A stretch of DNA of 64,000 bases, taken from contig JBPCJQ010000108.1 in NCBI GenBank assembly GCA_051005135.1, positions 1-64,000 of the forward strand. The letters run 5' to 3'. The stretch comes from DATAQC01 sp051005135. GTDB taxonomy: Bacteria > Actinomycetota > Acidimicrobiia > Acidimicrobiales > AC-14. The notes beneath the pieces were generated by a model. The model did no database searches and had not been told where the DNA came from. It saw only the letters and a program-made list of their open reading frames with translations. A program made the position numbers and the translations under genes. This document shows positions 8,773-15,857 of the stretch, piece by piece. Every line of letters starts with the position of its first letter. Within the stretch, counting starts at the first letter, position 1.

Positions 8773-9708
8773 GTGACCGGCCGCCGGGTGGTAGTCACCG
8801 GCGGTGCGGGGTTCATCGGCTCCCATCTGTGCCGGGCCCTCCTGGCCCAGGGCGACGAGGTGGTGGCGGTCGACAACCTGATCACCGGCTCGATCGACAA
8901 CGTCGCCGAGCTGTTCGGCAATCGAAGCTTCACGTTCCTGCACCACGACGTGAGCAACTTCGTCCATGTGAGCGGGGCGGTCGACGCTGTGCTGCACTTT
9001 GCCAGCCCCGCCTCCCCCGCCGACTTCGAGCGCATCCCCATCCAGATCCTCAAGGTCGGCAGCCAGGGCACCCACCACACCCTGGGGCTGGCCAAGGACA
9101 AGGGGGCCCGGTACCTTCTGGCATCCACCAGCGAGGTCTACGGCGATCCCCACGTGCACCCCCAGCCCGAGGACTACTGGGGCAACGTCAACCCCATCGG
9201 CCCCCGAGGCGTCTACGACGAGGCCAAGCGCTTCGCCGAGGCCATGACCATGGCCTACCACCGCCACCACGGCGTCGACGTCCGCATCGTGCGCATCTTT
9301 AATACCTACGGCACCCGGATGAGACCCGACGACGGTCGGTCGGTCTCGAACTTCCTCGTTCAGGCCCTGGCGGGTCGGCCGCTCACGGTCTACGGCGACG
9401 GCAGCCAGACCCGCAGCTTCTGCTATGTCGACGACGAGGTGCGCGGCATCCTCGCCCTCCTCGACTCGTCACACGTCGGTCCCATGAACATCGGCAATCC
9501 CCACGAGTACACCATCCGCGAGCTGGCCGAAGCCGCTCTGGCCGTTACCGGGTCGTCGTCGGAGCTGACGTACTTCCCTCTTCCTGTCGACGACCCGGCC
9601 CAGCGCCGGCCCGACATCAGCCTGGCCCGCCGGGTGCTCGGCTGGGAGCCGGCGGTCAACCTCGACGACGGCTTGGCTCGAACCGCCGAGTGGTTCCGCC
9701 ATGTCTGA
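8773..9708 (+). CDS. UDP-glucuronate decarboxylase (UDP-xylose synthase)
   Basis: 311 aa extended SDR with N-terminal GGAGFIGSHLCRALL. The long signature LASTSEVYGDP, HPQPEDYWGNVNPIGPRGVYDE and AKRFAEA is characteristic of UXS enzymes that decarboxylate UDP-glucuronate to UDP-xylose; Tyr and Lys of the active site are in VYDEAKR. Also IFNTYGTRMRPDDGR and GDGSQTRSFCYVDD. GTG start 16 bp after ugd, whose product is its substrate. The 3' end overlaps the next gene by 8 bp. It implies xylose, or glucuronate plus xylose, in a surface glycan of this organism. Confidence 0.92.
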   Translation: MTGRRVVVTGGAGFIGSHLCRALLAQGDEVVAVDNLITGSIDNVAELFGNRSFTFLHHDVSNFVHVSGAVDAVLHFASPASPADFERIPIQILKVGSQGTHHTLGLAKDKGARYLLASTSEVYGDPHVHPQPEDYWGNVNPIGPRGVYDEAKRFAEAMTMAYHRHHGVDVRIVRIFNTYGTRMRPDDGRSVSNFLVQALAGRPLTVYGDGSQTRSFCYVDDEVRGILALLDSSHVGPMNIGNPHEYTIRELAEAALAVTGSSSELTYFPLPVDDPAQRRPDISLARRVLGWEPAVNLDDGLARTAEWFRHV

Positions 9709-10408
9709 GGGTCCCACCTACCGCACCTTGTCGGTGATCGTGCCCGTGTTCAACGAGCGCAACACCGTGAACGAGGTGGTGCGGCGGATGCGGCGCGTGG
9801 AGCTCCCTCTCGAGGTGGAGATCATCGTTGTCGACGACGGCTCCACCGACGGCACCGACAAGGTGCTGGCCGCCATCGAGGACTCGACCGTGCACATGGT
9901 CCGCCACGACGCCAACCGGGGGAAGGGAGCGGCCATCCGCAGCGGCCTGGCCCGGGCCCGGGGCGAGCTGGTGCTCATCCAGGACGCCGACCTCGAGTAC
10001 GACCCACGGGACTGGCCTCGCCTGCTCGAGCCGGTGCTGCGGGGCAACGCCCTGGTCGTGTACGGCAATCGCTTCGGGCCCGAGCGGGTGAACGACTCCT
10101 ACGGGCACTGGGCCCTCAACCGGTTCGTATCGTTGGTCACCGACGTGCTCTACGACACCACCCTGTCGGACATGCTCACCGGCTACAAGCTGTTCGACCG
10201 CCGGGTGCTCGACGGCGTCACCCTCGAATCTGACCACTTCGAGTTCGAGCCGGAGTTCACCGCCAAGGTGCTCCGCCGGGGCTATCGCATCTACGAGGTG
10301 CCCGTCGACTACGTGCGCCGCGACCGCTCGGAGGGAGCCAAGTTCGGCTGGACCGACAGCCTGAAGGTGTTGTGGACCCTGGCCCGCTACCGATGGCGAC
10401 ACCCATGA
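9701..10408 (+). CDS. GT2 glycosyltransferase, DPM1/DPG-synthase type
   Basis: 235 aa, single GT-A domain with no membrane segment. LSVIVPVFNERNTVNEVV, VVDDGSTDGTD, RGKGAAIRSGL, and the metal-binding QDADLEYDPRDW are typical of enzymes that move a sugar from a nucleotide donor to polyprenyl phosphate; MLTGYKLFDR and FEFEPEFTAKV also match that group. The product would be a lipid-linked sugar for GT-C membrane enzymes. It overlaps the UXS gene by 8 bp and WbbL by 4 bp. A related gene is at 16895-17632. Sugar and acceptor unknown. Confidence 0.88.
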   Translation: MSEGPTYRTLSVIVPVFNERNTVNEVVRRMRRVELPLEVEIIVVDDGSTDGTDKVLAAIEDSTVHMVRHDANRGKGAAIRSGLARARGELVLIQDADLEYDPRDWPRLLEPVLRGNALVVYGNRFGPERVNDSYGHWALNRFVSLVTDVLYDTTLSDMLTGYKLFDRRVLDGVTLESDHFEFEPEFTAKVLRRGYRIYEVPVDYVRRDRSEGAKFGWTDSLKVLWTLARYRWRHP

Positions 10409-11352
10409 CCCCTACCGACGTCAGCGCCGTCGTCGTCAACTACAACACCCGCGAGCACCTCCTGGCCTGCGTGGCCAGCCTGCGGGCGGAGGGCGTCTAC
10501 GAGATCGTGGTGGTCGACAACAACTCTGTGGACGGTTCGGGTCTTTCCCTGGCCGAGGCCGACCCAGTCGCCGTGTTCCTGCCCACCGGGGCCAACCTGG
10601 GCTTCGGGCGGGCCGCCAACCGGGGCGTGGCGGCCACCACCAAGCCACTGGTGCTGGTGATGAACCCCGACGCCGTTGTCCAGCCCGGGGCGATCGAGGC
10701 GCTGGTGGGCGCGCTGGGTGCCGACGAGCACCTGGCGGTGGTGGGCCCCAGAGTCGACAACCCCGACGGCACCCGCTACCCCTCCGCCCGCCGGTTCCCC
10801 GACCTGACGGTTGCAGCCGGACACGCGTTCGTCGGCCTGATCCGCCCCGACAACCCCTTCACCCGCCGCTACAAGATGCTCGACGTCGACCGTGACCGGC
10901 CCGGCGATGTGGACTGGGTGTCGGGGACGGCGCTGCTGGCCCGCCGCCGTGCCTTCGAGGCGGTGGGTGGGTTCGACGAGGCCTACTTCATGTACGTGGA
11001 GGACGTCGACCTGTGCTGGCGCCTCTGGCGCGCGGGCTGGAAGGTGGGCTACGAGCCCCGAGCCCGGGTCACCCACACCGTGGGCGCCTCCAGCGACCTC
11101 GCCCCCTACCGCATGATCGCCGCCCATCACCGCTCGCTCCTGCGCTTCGCCACCCGTTCCACCACCGGCGCCCGCCGGACGCTGCTGCCGCTGGTGGCAG
11201 CGGCACTGGGGGCGAGGACGGTGATGGCCTGGGCTCAGCGGGCCCGCCGCGGCCTTCCCCACGCGGTGGAGGCACCGCCCCGGGCGGCGACCCGGCCACT
11301 GCGTTCAGGTCACGAAGGCCAGGGCGGAGGTGGGCGAACCCCGGTCGGCTAG
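10405..11352 (+). CDS. wbbL: WbbL-like rhamnosyltransferase (GT2)
   Basis: 315 aa from the ATG at 10405 (ATGA overlap; ATG 10393 also possible). GT-A fold: VVVNYNTREHLLACVASL, VVDNNSVDGS, LPTGANLGFGRAANRG, VMNPDAVVQPG, then YPSARRFPDL, WVSGTALLARR and GGFDEAYFMYVEDVDLCWRL. This arrangement closely follows mycobacterial WbbL, which adds L-rhamnose from dTDP-Rha to GlcNAc-PP-polyprenol to make the arabinogalactan linker. It lies downstream of rmlB/rmlD and upstream of a guanylyltransferase, as in M. tuberculosis. Orthology by recalled sequence and order, not by search. Confidence 0.8.
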   Translation: MTPTDVSAVVVNYNTREHLLACVASLRAEGVYEIVVVDNNSVDGSGLSLAEADPVAVFLPTGANLGFGRAANRGVAATTKPLVLVMNPDAVVQPGAIEALVGALGADEHLAVVGPRVDNPDGTRYPSARRFPDLTVAAGHAFVGLIRPDNPFTRRYKMLDVDRDRPGDVDWVSGTALLARRRAFEAVGGFDEAYFMYVEDVDLCWRLWRAGWKVGYEPRARVTHTVGASSDLAPYRMIAAHHRSLLRFATRSTTGARRTLLPLVAAALGARTVMAWAQRARRGLPHAVEAPPRAATRPLRSGHEGQGGGGRTPVG

Positions 11353-11355
11353 GTT
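11350..11355 (+). promoter_or_regulatory. -10 hexamer TAGGTT
   Basis: TAGGTT begins with the wbbL stop codon and lies 9 nt upstream of the ATG at 11365. Consistent with a short-leader internal promoter; a ribosome site is not evident. Confidence 0.35.
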
Positions 11356-11364
11356 CGGGTTCTC

Positions 11365-12102
11365 ATGGGGAAGGCGTCTTCGAGCAAGAAGGTGGGCCGC
11401 GTGGCTCGCACCGGGGGCGGCCGCACCACGCGCGGCTCGTCCACCTCGTGGTTCTGGCCGGTGTTCGTGGTCGTCGTGGTCGTGCTCGGCACCGCCGGCA
11501 TCGCGTACTCGAAAGACCAGACCGCCCCCGACACCAGCCGTCCCCGGGCGGCAGGCAACGGCAAGGCCGGCGACCACTGGCATGCCGCCATCGGGTTCGA
11601 CATCTGCGGCACGTTCGCGCCCAACATCACCACCCAGGCCGAGACGTCGGGCGTCCACAGCCACGACGACGGGCTCGTGCACATGGAACCCACCTCTGCG
11701 ATCGACTCCGGCAAGCGCGTCACCCTCGGGCTCTTCTTCCAGACGGTGAAGGCCAAGGTCACCGACAGCGAGATACAGCTCCCGGGCGGGCCGACCAAGA
11801 AGAACGGCCAGAAGTGCGGTGACAAGCCTGCCCAGGTGCAGATCAAGACGTGGGCCGACAGGAAGCCGGACACGTCGGGCTCCATCTTCAATGGCAAGCC
11901 CTCGGACATCCACCCCAAGAACGGGGAGCTCATCACCGTCGCCTTCGTTCCCAAGGGCGACGACATCCCCCGTCCACCTTCGGCGGACCAGCTCGACAAG
12001 GTAAGCGGCGTCGGCACCCAGCCGTCCACCACCGTGCCGACCGCCGCCCCGCCCACCACCGGCGCACCGCCCTCCAACCCCACCAGCTCCAGCGTCCCGT
12101 GA
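11365..12102 (+). CDS. Membrane-anchored protein with DHWHAAIGFDICG motif
   Basis: 245 aa. Basic Gly/Ser/Arg-rich N-terminus, one membrane segment near residues 29-47 (WFWPVFVVVVVVLGTAGIAY), then an exported domain and a Pro/Thr-rich tail. The domain opens with HWHAAIGFDICG, has a second His-rich stretch GVHSHDDGLVHMEP, and one further Cys at KKNGQKCGD. The paired His clusters could bind metal and the two Cys could form a disulfide; both are inferences. I recognise no named family. It sits between wbbL and the guanylyltransferase and overlaps the latter by 4 bp, so it probably serves the envelope. Confidence 0.75.
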   Translation: MGKASSSKKVGRVARTGGGRTTRGSSTSWFWPVFVVVVVVLGTAGIAYSKDQTAPDTSRPRAAGNGKAGDHWHAAIGFDICGTFAPNITTQAETSGVHSHDDGLVHMEPTSAIDSGKRVTLGLFFQTVKAKVTDSEIQLPGGPTKKNGQKCGDKPAQVQIKTWADRKPDTSGSIFNGKPSDIHPKNGELITVAFVPKGDDIPRPPSADQLDKVSGVGTQPSTTVPTAAPPTTGAPPSNPTSSSVP

Positions 12103-13184
12103 GGGCCGTCGTCCTGGTCGGCGGCGCGGGCACGCGCCTGCGGCCCCTGACCGTCGCGGTGCCCAAGCAGATGCTGCCCATAGCCGAAGTGCCCATGATC
12201 CACCGCGTCCTGGCCCACCTGGCATCCCACAGGGTGACGGAGGCGGTGCTGTCCCTGGGGTATCGGGCCGACGACTTCCTGGCCGCCCTGCCCGCCACTC
12301 GGGCCCTCGGCTGCGAGATCGTGGCCGCGGTCGAGCCCGAACCGCTGGGCACGGCCGGGGCGGTGCGCTTCGCCGCCACCGCAGCCGGCATCGACGAGCG
12401 CTTCCTCGTGGTCAACGGCGACGTGCTCACCGACTTGGACCTAGGCGCACTGGCCGCCTTCCACGCCGAGAGCGGAGCGGAGGCCACCCTTGCCCTGGGC
12501 GAGGTCGACGACCCCTCGTCGTTCGGCTTGGTGGAATCCGAGGGCCGGGGCCGGGTGACGGCGTTCATCGAGAAGCCGGTGAGCTCCGTGCCGGGGCCCA
12601 ACCACATCAACCTGGGTGCCTACGTCCTCGAACCGTCGGTGCTCGAGCGCATCCCCGGAGGTCGCTCGGTGTCGATCGAGCGGGAGGTGTTCCCAGGAAT
12701 GGTGGCCGACGGCACCCTGTTCGCCCTGGCGTCTCCCACCGCCTACTGGACCGACGCGGGCACCCCCGAGCGGTTCCTGACGGCGTCCCTCGACGTCCTC
12801 GATGGCCGGCGCCCCGGGCCTCCTGCACCGGGGGCCGTCGACCGCGGCGACGGCGTGTGGACCATGGGCTCGGCCGTGGTCGACGGCGAAGTGCTCCCGC
12901 CCGCCCTCATCGGCACCGCGGCCTTCGTGCAGACCGCGGCGTTGGTCGAGGCATCGGTGGTCGGGGCCGGCGCCAGGGTCCACGAGGGGGCGACGGTGCG
13001 GGGCTCGGTGCTCCTACCCGGAGCAGTCGTGCGGGAGGGGGCGGTGGTCGACGGCTGCGTCGTGGGTGACCAGGCGGTGATCGGCGAGCGGGCCCGGTTG
13101 TCGGGTTTGGCGGTGGTCGGCCCCGGAGTCACGCTCGGGCCTGACACTGTGCTCACGGGCGTGCGGGTCCCCGCCGAGGCTTAG
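12099..13184 (+). CDS. Mannose-1-phosphate guanylyltransferase-like nucleotidyltransferase
   Basis: 361 aa from GTG 12099 (GTGA overlap). N-terminal nucleotidyltransferase: VVLVGGAGTRLRPLT with the nucleotide-binding G-G-x-G-T-R-L-R-P signature, VPKQMLPIAEVPMI, EPLGTAGAVRFA, VVNGDVLTDLD (metal-binding Asp), and FIEKPV. The C-terminus from about residue 260 is a left-handed beta-helix of hexapeptide repeats. It matches the GDP-mannose pyrophosphorylase form called manB (Rv3264c) in mycobacteria, also next to wbbL. Domains alone do not exclude glucose-1-phosphate thymidylyltransferase (RmlA) activity, and since no other rmlA is present, the donor is worth testing. Confidence 0.85.
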   Translation: MRAVVLVGGAGTRLRPLTVAVPKQMLPIAEVPMIHRVLAHLASHRVTEAVLSLGYRADDFLAALPATRALGCEIVAAVEPEPLGTAGAVRFAATAAGIDERFLVVNGDVLTDLDLGALAAFHAESGAEATLALGEVDDPSSFGLVESEGRGRVTAFIEKPVSSVPGPNHINLGAYVLEPSVLERIPGGRSVSIEREVFPGMVADGTLFALASPTAYWTDAGTPERFLTASLDVLDGRRPGPPAPGAVDRGDGVWTMGSAVVDGEVLPPALIGTAAFVQTAALVEASVVGAGARVHEGATVRGSVLLPGAVVREGAVVDGCVVGDQAVIGERARLSGLAVVGPGVTLGPDTVLTGVRVPAEA

Positions 13185-13187
13185 GCC

Positions 13188-14141
13188 GTGCACACCCTGG
13201 TCACCGGAGGGGCAGGCTTCATCGGGTCCACCCTCGTCGACCGCCTGCTGGCCGAGGGCCACTCCGTCGACGTGGTCGACGACCTGTCCACGGGGTCGCT
13301 GGCCAACCTGGCCGAGGCCAGAGCTAACCCCGCCTACGAGCTCACCTTCCACCGCTTCGATGTCCGCTCCGAGGGATTCGTGGAGCTCATGGCCCACCGC
13401 CGGCCCGAGGTGGTCTTCCACCTGGCCGCCCAGGCCGATGTGCGGGTGTCGGTCGTCCGCCCCGTGTTCGACGCCGAGGTGAACATTATCGGCACCGTCA
13501 ACGTTGCGGAGGGAGCGCGCGCTGCCGGCACTCGCAAGGTCGTGTTCGCCGCCAGCGGTGGCACCCTCTACGGCGAGCCCAAGAAGCTGCCCGTGCGCGA
13601 GACTGCAGCCCAGCGGCCCCTGTCGCCATACGGCGTGTCCAAGAAGGCAGCCATCGACTACTTGGTGGCCTACCGGGAGCTGCACGGCGTGGAGCACACC
13701 GCCCTGGCCCTGGGCAACGTCTACGGACCCCGCCAGGACCCTCACGGCGAGGCCGGCGTGGTGGCCATCTTCGCCGGGTTGCTCCTGGGCGGCCAGCCGT
13801 GCACCATCTTTGGCGGTGGCCGCCAGACCCGCGACTTCGTCTACGTCGACGACGCGGTCGACGCCTTCGCCCGGGCCGCGACCAAGGGCGACGGCCTGCT
13901 GGTGAACGTCGGCACCGGCACCGAGACCTCGGTGAACACCCTCTACGCCACCATGGCCGAGCTGGCCGGAGTCGACTCCCGGGCCGAGCACGCCGACGCC
14001 CGTCCCGGTGAGCTGGCCCGATCCGCGCTAGACCCCGGGCGGGCCGCGGTGCAACTGGGATGGCGGCCGTGGACCACCCTCGACGTGGGAACCGGCGCGG
14101 TGCTGCGCTGGTTTCGCAGCCGGAGCGGTCCGCCGTGTTAG
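13188..14141 (+). CDS. NAD-dependent epimerase, GalE-like
   Basis: 317 aa SDR. GGAGFIGSTLVDRLL binds NAD; VVDDLSTGSLANL follows the adenine-ribose strand; the catalytic region reads FAASGGTLYGEP and SPYGVSKKAAIDYL (Tyr, Lys); GNVYGPRQDPHGEAGVVAIF and GGRQTRDFVYVDDAVDAF close the substrate site. This is the actinobacterial UDP-glucose/UDP-GlcNAc 4-epimerase type, interconverting gluco and galacto nucleotide sugars. Substrate not determined. The GTG start lies 3 bp after the guanylyltransferase stop. Its end overlaps the following lipoprotein start. Confidence 0.88.
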   Translation: MHTLVTGGAGFIGSTLVDRLLAEGHSVDVVDDLSTGSLANLAEARANPAYELTFHRFDVRSEGFVELMAHRRPEVVFHLAAQADVRVSVVRPVFDAEVNIIGTVNVAEGARAAGTRKVVFAASGGTLYGEPKKLPVRETAAQRPLSPYGVSKKAAIDYLVAYRELHGVEHTALALGNVYGPRQDPHGEAGVVAIFAGLLLGGQPCTIFGGGRQTRDFVYVDDAVDAFARAATKGDGLLVNVGTGTETSVNTLYATMAELAGVDSRAEHADARPGELARSALDPGRAAVQLGWRPWTTLDVGTGAVLRWFRSRSGPPC

Positions 14142-14788
14142 GGCCAAGGTTGGTTGTCAGGCGATCGATCGCGGCGATGGTCGGCCTGGTCCTGGTCATC
14201 TCGGCGCTCGGGGCTTGCTCCAAGAAGGCCAGTGTCGAGCCCCGCCGCCCGCTCGACACCACGCCCGCCGCCGGGTCGGTAGTGGTGAGCGATGCCAGCG
14301 CCGGCTACGCCTTGAGCATACCGACGTCGTGGAAGCAGATGCCCACCGACGTGGCCCGGTTCGACGGCGAAGCCGACACCCTCAAGGCCGCCAGCCCCGC
14401 GCCCGCCAAGCTCACCACCGGCCTGACCCAGCTCAAGTCGGTAGTGCGCAACGGGGCCAGCGTGGCGGCCATCGACCCCGACACCGGCGCCACCGCCAAC
14501 CTCATCGTTCTCGACGCCGGGGGCCAGAAGGCAACCCAGATCGCAGTTGGATCAGCCAACCAGCTCCGAGGGAACGGGGCCACCGACATCACCCGCCAGG
14601 CGGTCACGGTCGACGGCCTGGCCGCCGTCCGCCAGAGCTTCCGCACGCCGTTCCCCGGCGGCACCGGGCCCGTCAGCCTGGCCGAGAACCAGATCTACGT
14701 CGTGCGCCGGAGCCAGGCGTTCATCCTCACCCTCACCGGTGACAGCTCTGCCCTCGACGGCATCGCCGCCAGCCTCAAGCTGGCATAG
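14135..14788 (+). CDS. Lipoprotein, function unknown
   Basis: 217 aa from GTG 14135, which overlaps the epimerase stop; a longer frame to 14060 adds no recognisable sequence. The N-terminus has VVRR, a hydrophobic run and lipobox LGAC, then KKAS. The mature part has SAGYALSIPTSWKQMP and ends with AFILTLTGDSSALDGIAASLKLA, a layout seen in PsbP/LpqN-type actinobacterial lipoproteins that bind small hydrophobic or cell-wall factors. That family call is a weak structural impression. Last gene of the 4-14 kb run. Confidence 0.75.
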   Translation: MLGPRLVVRRSIAAMVGLVLVISALGACSKKASVEPRRPLDTTPAAGSVVVSDASAGYALSIPTSWKQMPTDVARFDGEADTLKAASPAPAKLTTGLTQLKSVVRNGASVAAIDPDTGATANLIVLDAGGQKATQIAVGSANQLRGNGATDITRQAVTVDGLAAVRQSFRTPFPGGTGPVSLAENQIYVVRRSQAFILTLTGDSSALDGIAASLKLA

Positions 14789-14806
14789 AAGCTGGGCTAG
14801 ACCTGC

Positions 14807-14812
14807 TACTGT
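14807..14812 (+). promoter_or_regulatory. -10 hexamer TACTGT before orphan antitoxin
   Basis: TACTGT stands exactly 6 nt upstream of the ATG at 14819, the same spacing as TAGACT before the VapB-type gene at 40302. This supports a leaderless start at 14819 rather than the ATG at 14813. Confidence 0.5.
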
Positions 14813-14818
14813 ATGAGC

Positions 14819-15070
14819 ATGTTGGATCGTCGTCTCCAGGTGCTCATCGACAAGGACCGCTGGGACCTGCTCCAGCTCGAAGCGGAGAGCCGGCGTGTGT
14901 CGGTGAGCACCCTCGTCCGGGAAGCCATCGACCAGCGGTTCCAGGTAGACGCCGAGCGTCGACGGGCGGCATTCCAATCGTTACTCGACGCCGAGCCGAT
15001 GGAGGTGCCCGACGACCCGCGGGACCTCAAACGGGAGATCGCAGACGCCAGGGCCGCCCGCTTCGAGTGA
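14819..15070 (+). CDS. Ribbon-helix-helix antitoxin, orphan
   Basis: 83 aa (ATG 14819; ATG 14813 would add two residues). LDRRLQVLIDKDRWDLLQLEAESRR, then VSVSTLVREAIDQRF is the ribbon-helix-helix pattern of VapB/CopG antitoxins: a beta strand, a helix, and a second helix after VS. The C-terminal half is charged, as in toxin-binding tails. It shares RLQVL with the complete pair at 40302. Its GTGA stop overlap leads straight into a severely shortened PIN-toxin start, so the antitoxin has lost its partner. It may still repress its own promoter or neutralise another VapC in the genome. Confidence 0.8.
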   Translation: MLDRRLQVLIDKDRWDLLQLEAESRRVSVSTLVREAIDQRFQVDAERRRAAFQSLLDAEPMEVPDDPRDLKREIADARAARFE

Positions 15071-15135
15071 TCCTCCTGGATACGACGGTTCTCGTCTGCA
15101 CGACGCCCGCACCGTCGGCTGAGTGGTTCTTCTAG
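15067..15135 (+). pseudogene. Truncated VapC PIN-domain toxin remnant
   Basis: GTG at 15067 overlaps the antitoxin stop (GTGA), as in intact vapBC operons. The first 12 codons read VILLDTTVLVCT, the usual opening of a PIN nuclease with its first metal-binding Asp; after 22 codons a TAG ends the frame. The intact toxin at 40556 has 131 aa, so over 80 percent is missing, including the other acidic residues. Directly after lies cofE on the other strand; the two TAG stops share the palindrome CTAG at 15132-15135. A deletion fused to the end of cofE is the simplest reading. Confidence 0.7.
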
Positions 15136-15857
15136 CGGAACAAGTCCTCGCGGTGGGGCCGTACCACCTCTTCCCTGACCGAGCCCTCACGCAGCCACGA
15201 CGGGTCCACGCCTCGCACCACCGCGGCGGCGATGCCCGCCGACTTTCCCATCACCAGCTCGGCGGCCGACGCCAGCTCGTCGGCCACCGCCACCTCGGTC
15301 ACCGACAGGACCCGTCCAGTGCTATCGGTGCTGCCCCGCAGGTCGACCACCGCGGCGATGCCGGCGCAGCCGATAGCCACGTCGGTGAGCCCCCGCCGCC
15401 ACGGGCGCCCGAAGGTGTCCGACACCACCACCGCCACCTCCACTCCCGCCCTCGCCCGCAGGCCGTCGCGGATGCGCCGGGCCGAGCGGTCGGCGTCGAC
15501 AGGAAGAAGCGCGGCCCAGCCTTCCTCAACGTTGGACAGGTCGACGCCGGCGCTGGCGCACACGAAGCCGTGACGGGTCTCGGCGATGACGGTGTCGCCC
15601 CGACGACGTAGGACCCGCACCGACTCGTCCTCGACGAGGCGGCGACGGTGGGCGGACGGGTCGTCGGGATCGAGGGCAACCAGGCGGCCCTCGGCCTTGG
15701 ACACCACCTTCTGGGTGACCACCACCACGTCGCCGTCGGCCAGCCCGAAGCAGGCGGCCACCAGCTCGGCCAGCACGTCGCCGGGGCGCACCTCGGGCAT
15801 CCCCTCGACGGGCATGACCTGCAGGCTGGCACTCCGCTCGGGCACGGAGCCGGTCAT
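15132..15857 (-). CDS. cofE: Coenzyme F420-0:L-glutamate ligase
   Basis: 241 aa. Adds gamma-linked glutamates to F420-0 using GTP. Visible motifs: DGDVVVVTQKVVSKAEGR, ESVRVLRRR, TRHGFVCASAGVDLSNV, LLPVDADRSARRIRDGL, VVVSDTFGRPWRRGLTDVAIGCAG and the C-terminal ELVMGKSAGIAAAVVRG. Mycobacterial FbiB fuses this domain to a nitroreductase-like FMN domain that reduces dehydro-F420-0; here only the ligase part is present. The reductase step must be encoded elsewhere or the intermediate differs. The start overlaps the cofD stop by 4 bp, forming a two-gene operon. Confidence 0.93.
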   Translation of the reverse strand: MTGSVPERSASLQVMPVEGMPEVRPGDVLAELVAACFGLADGDVVVVTQKVVSKAEGRLVALDPDDPSAHRRRLVEDESVRVLRRRGDTVIAETRHGFVCASAGVDLSNVEEGWAALLPVDADRSARRIRDGLRARAGVEVAVVVSDTFGRPWRRGLTDVAIGCAGIAAVVDLRGSTDSTGRVLSVTEVAVADELASAAELVMGKSAGIAAAVVRGVDPSWLREGSVREEVVRPHREDLFR

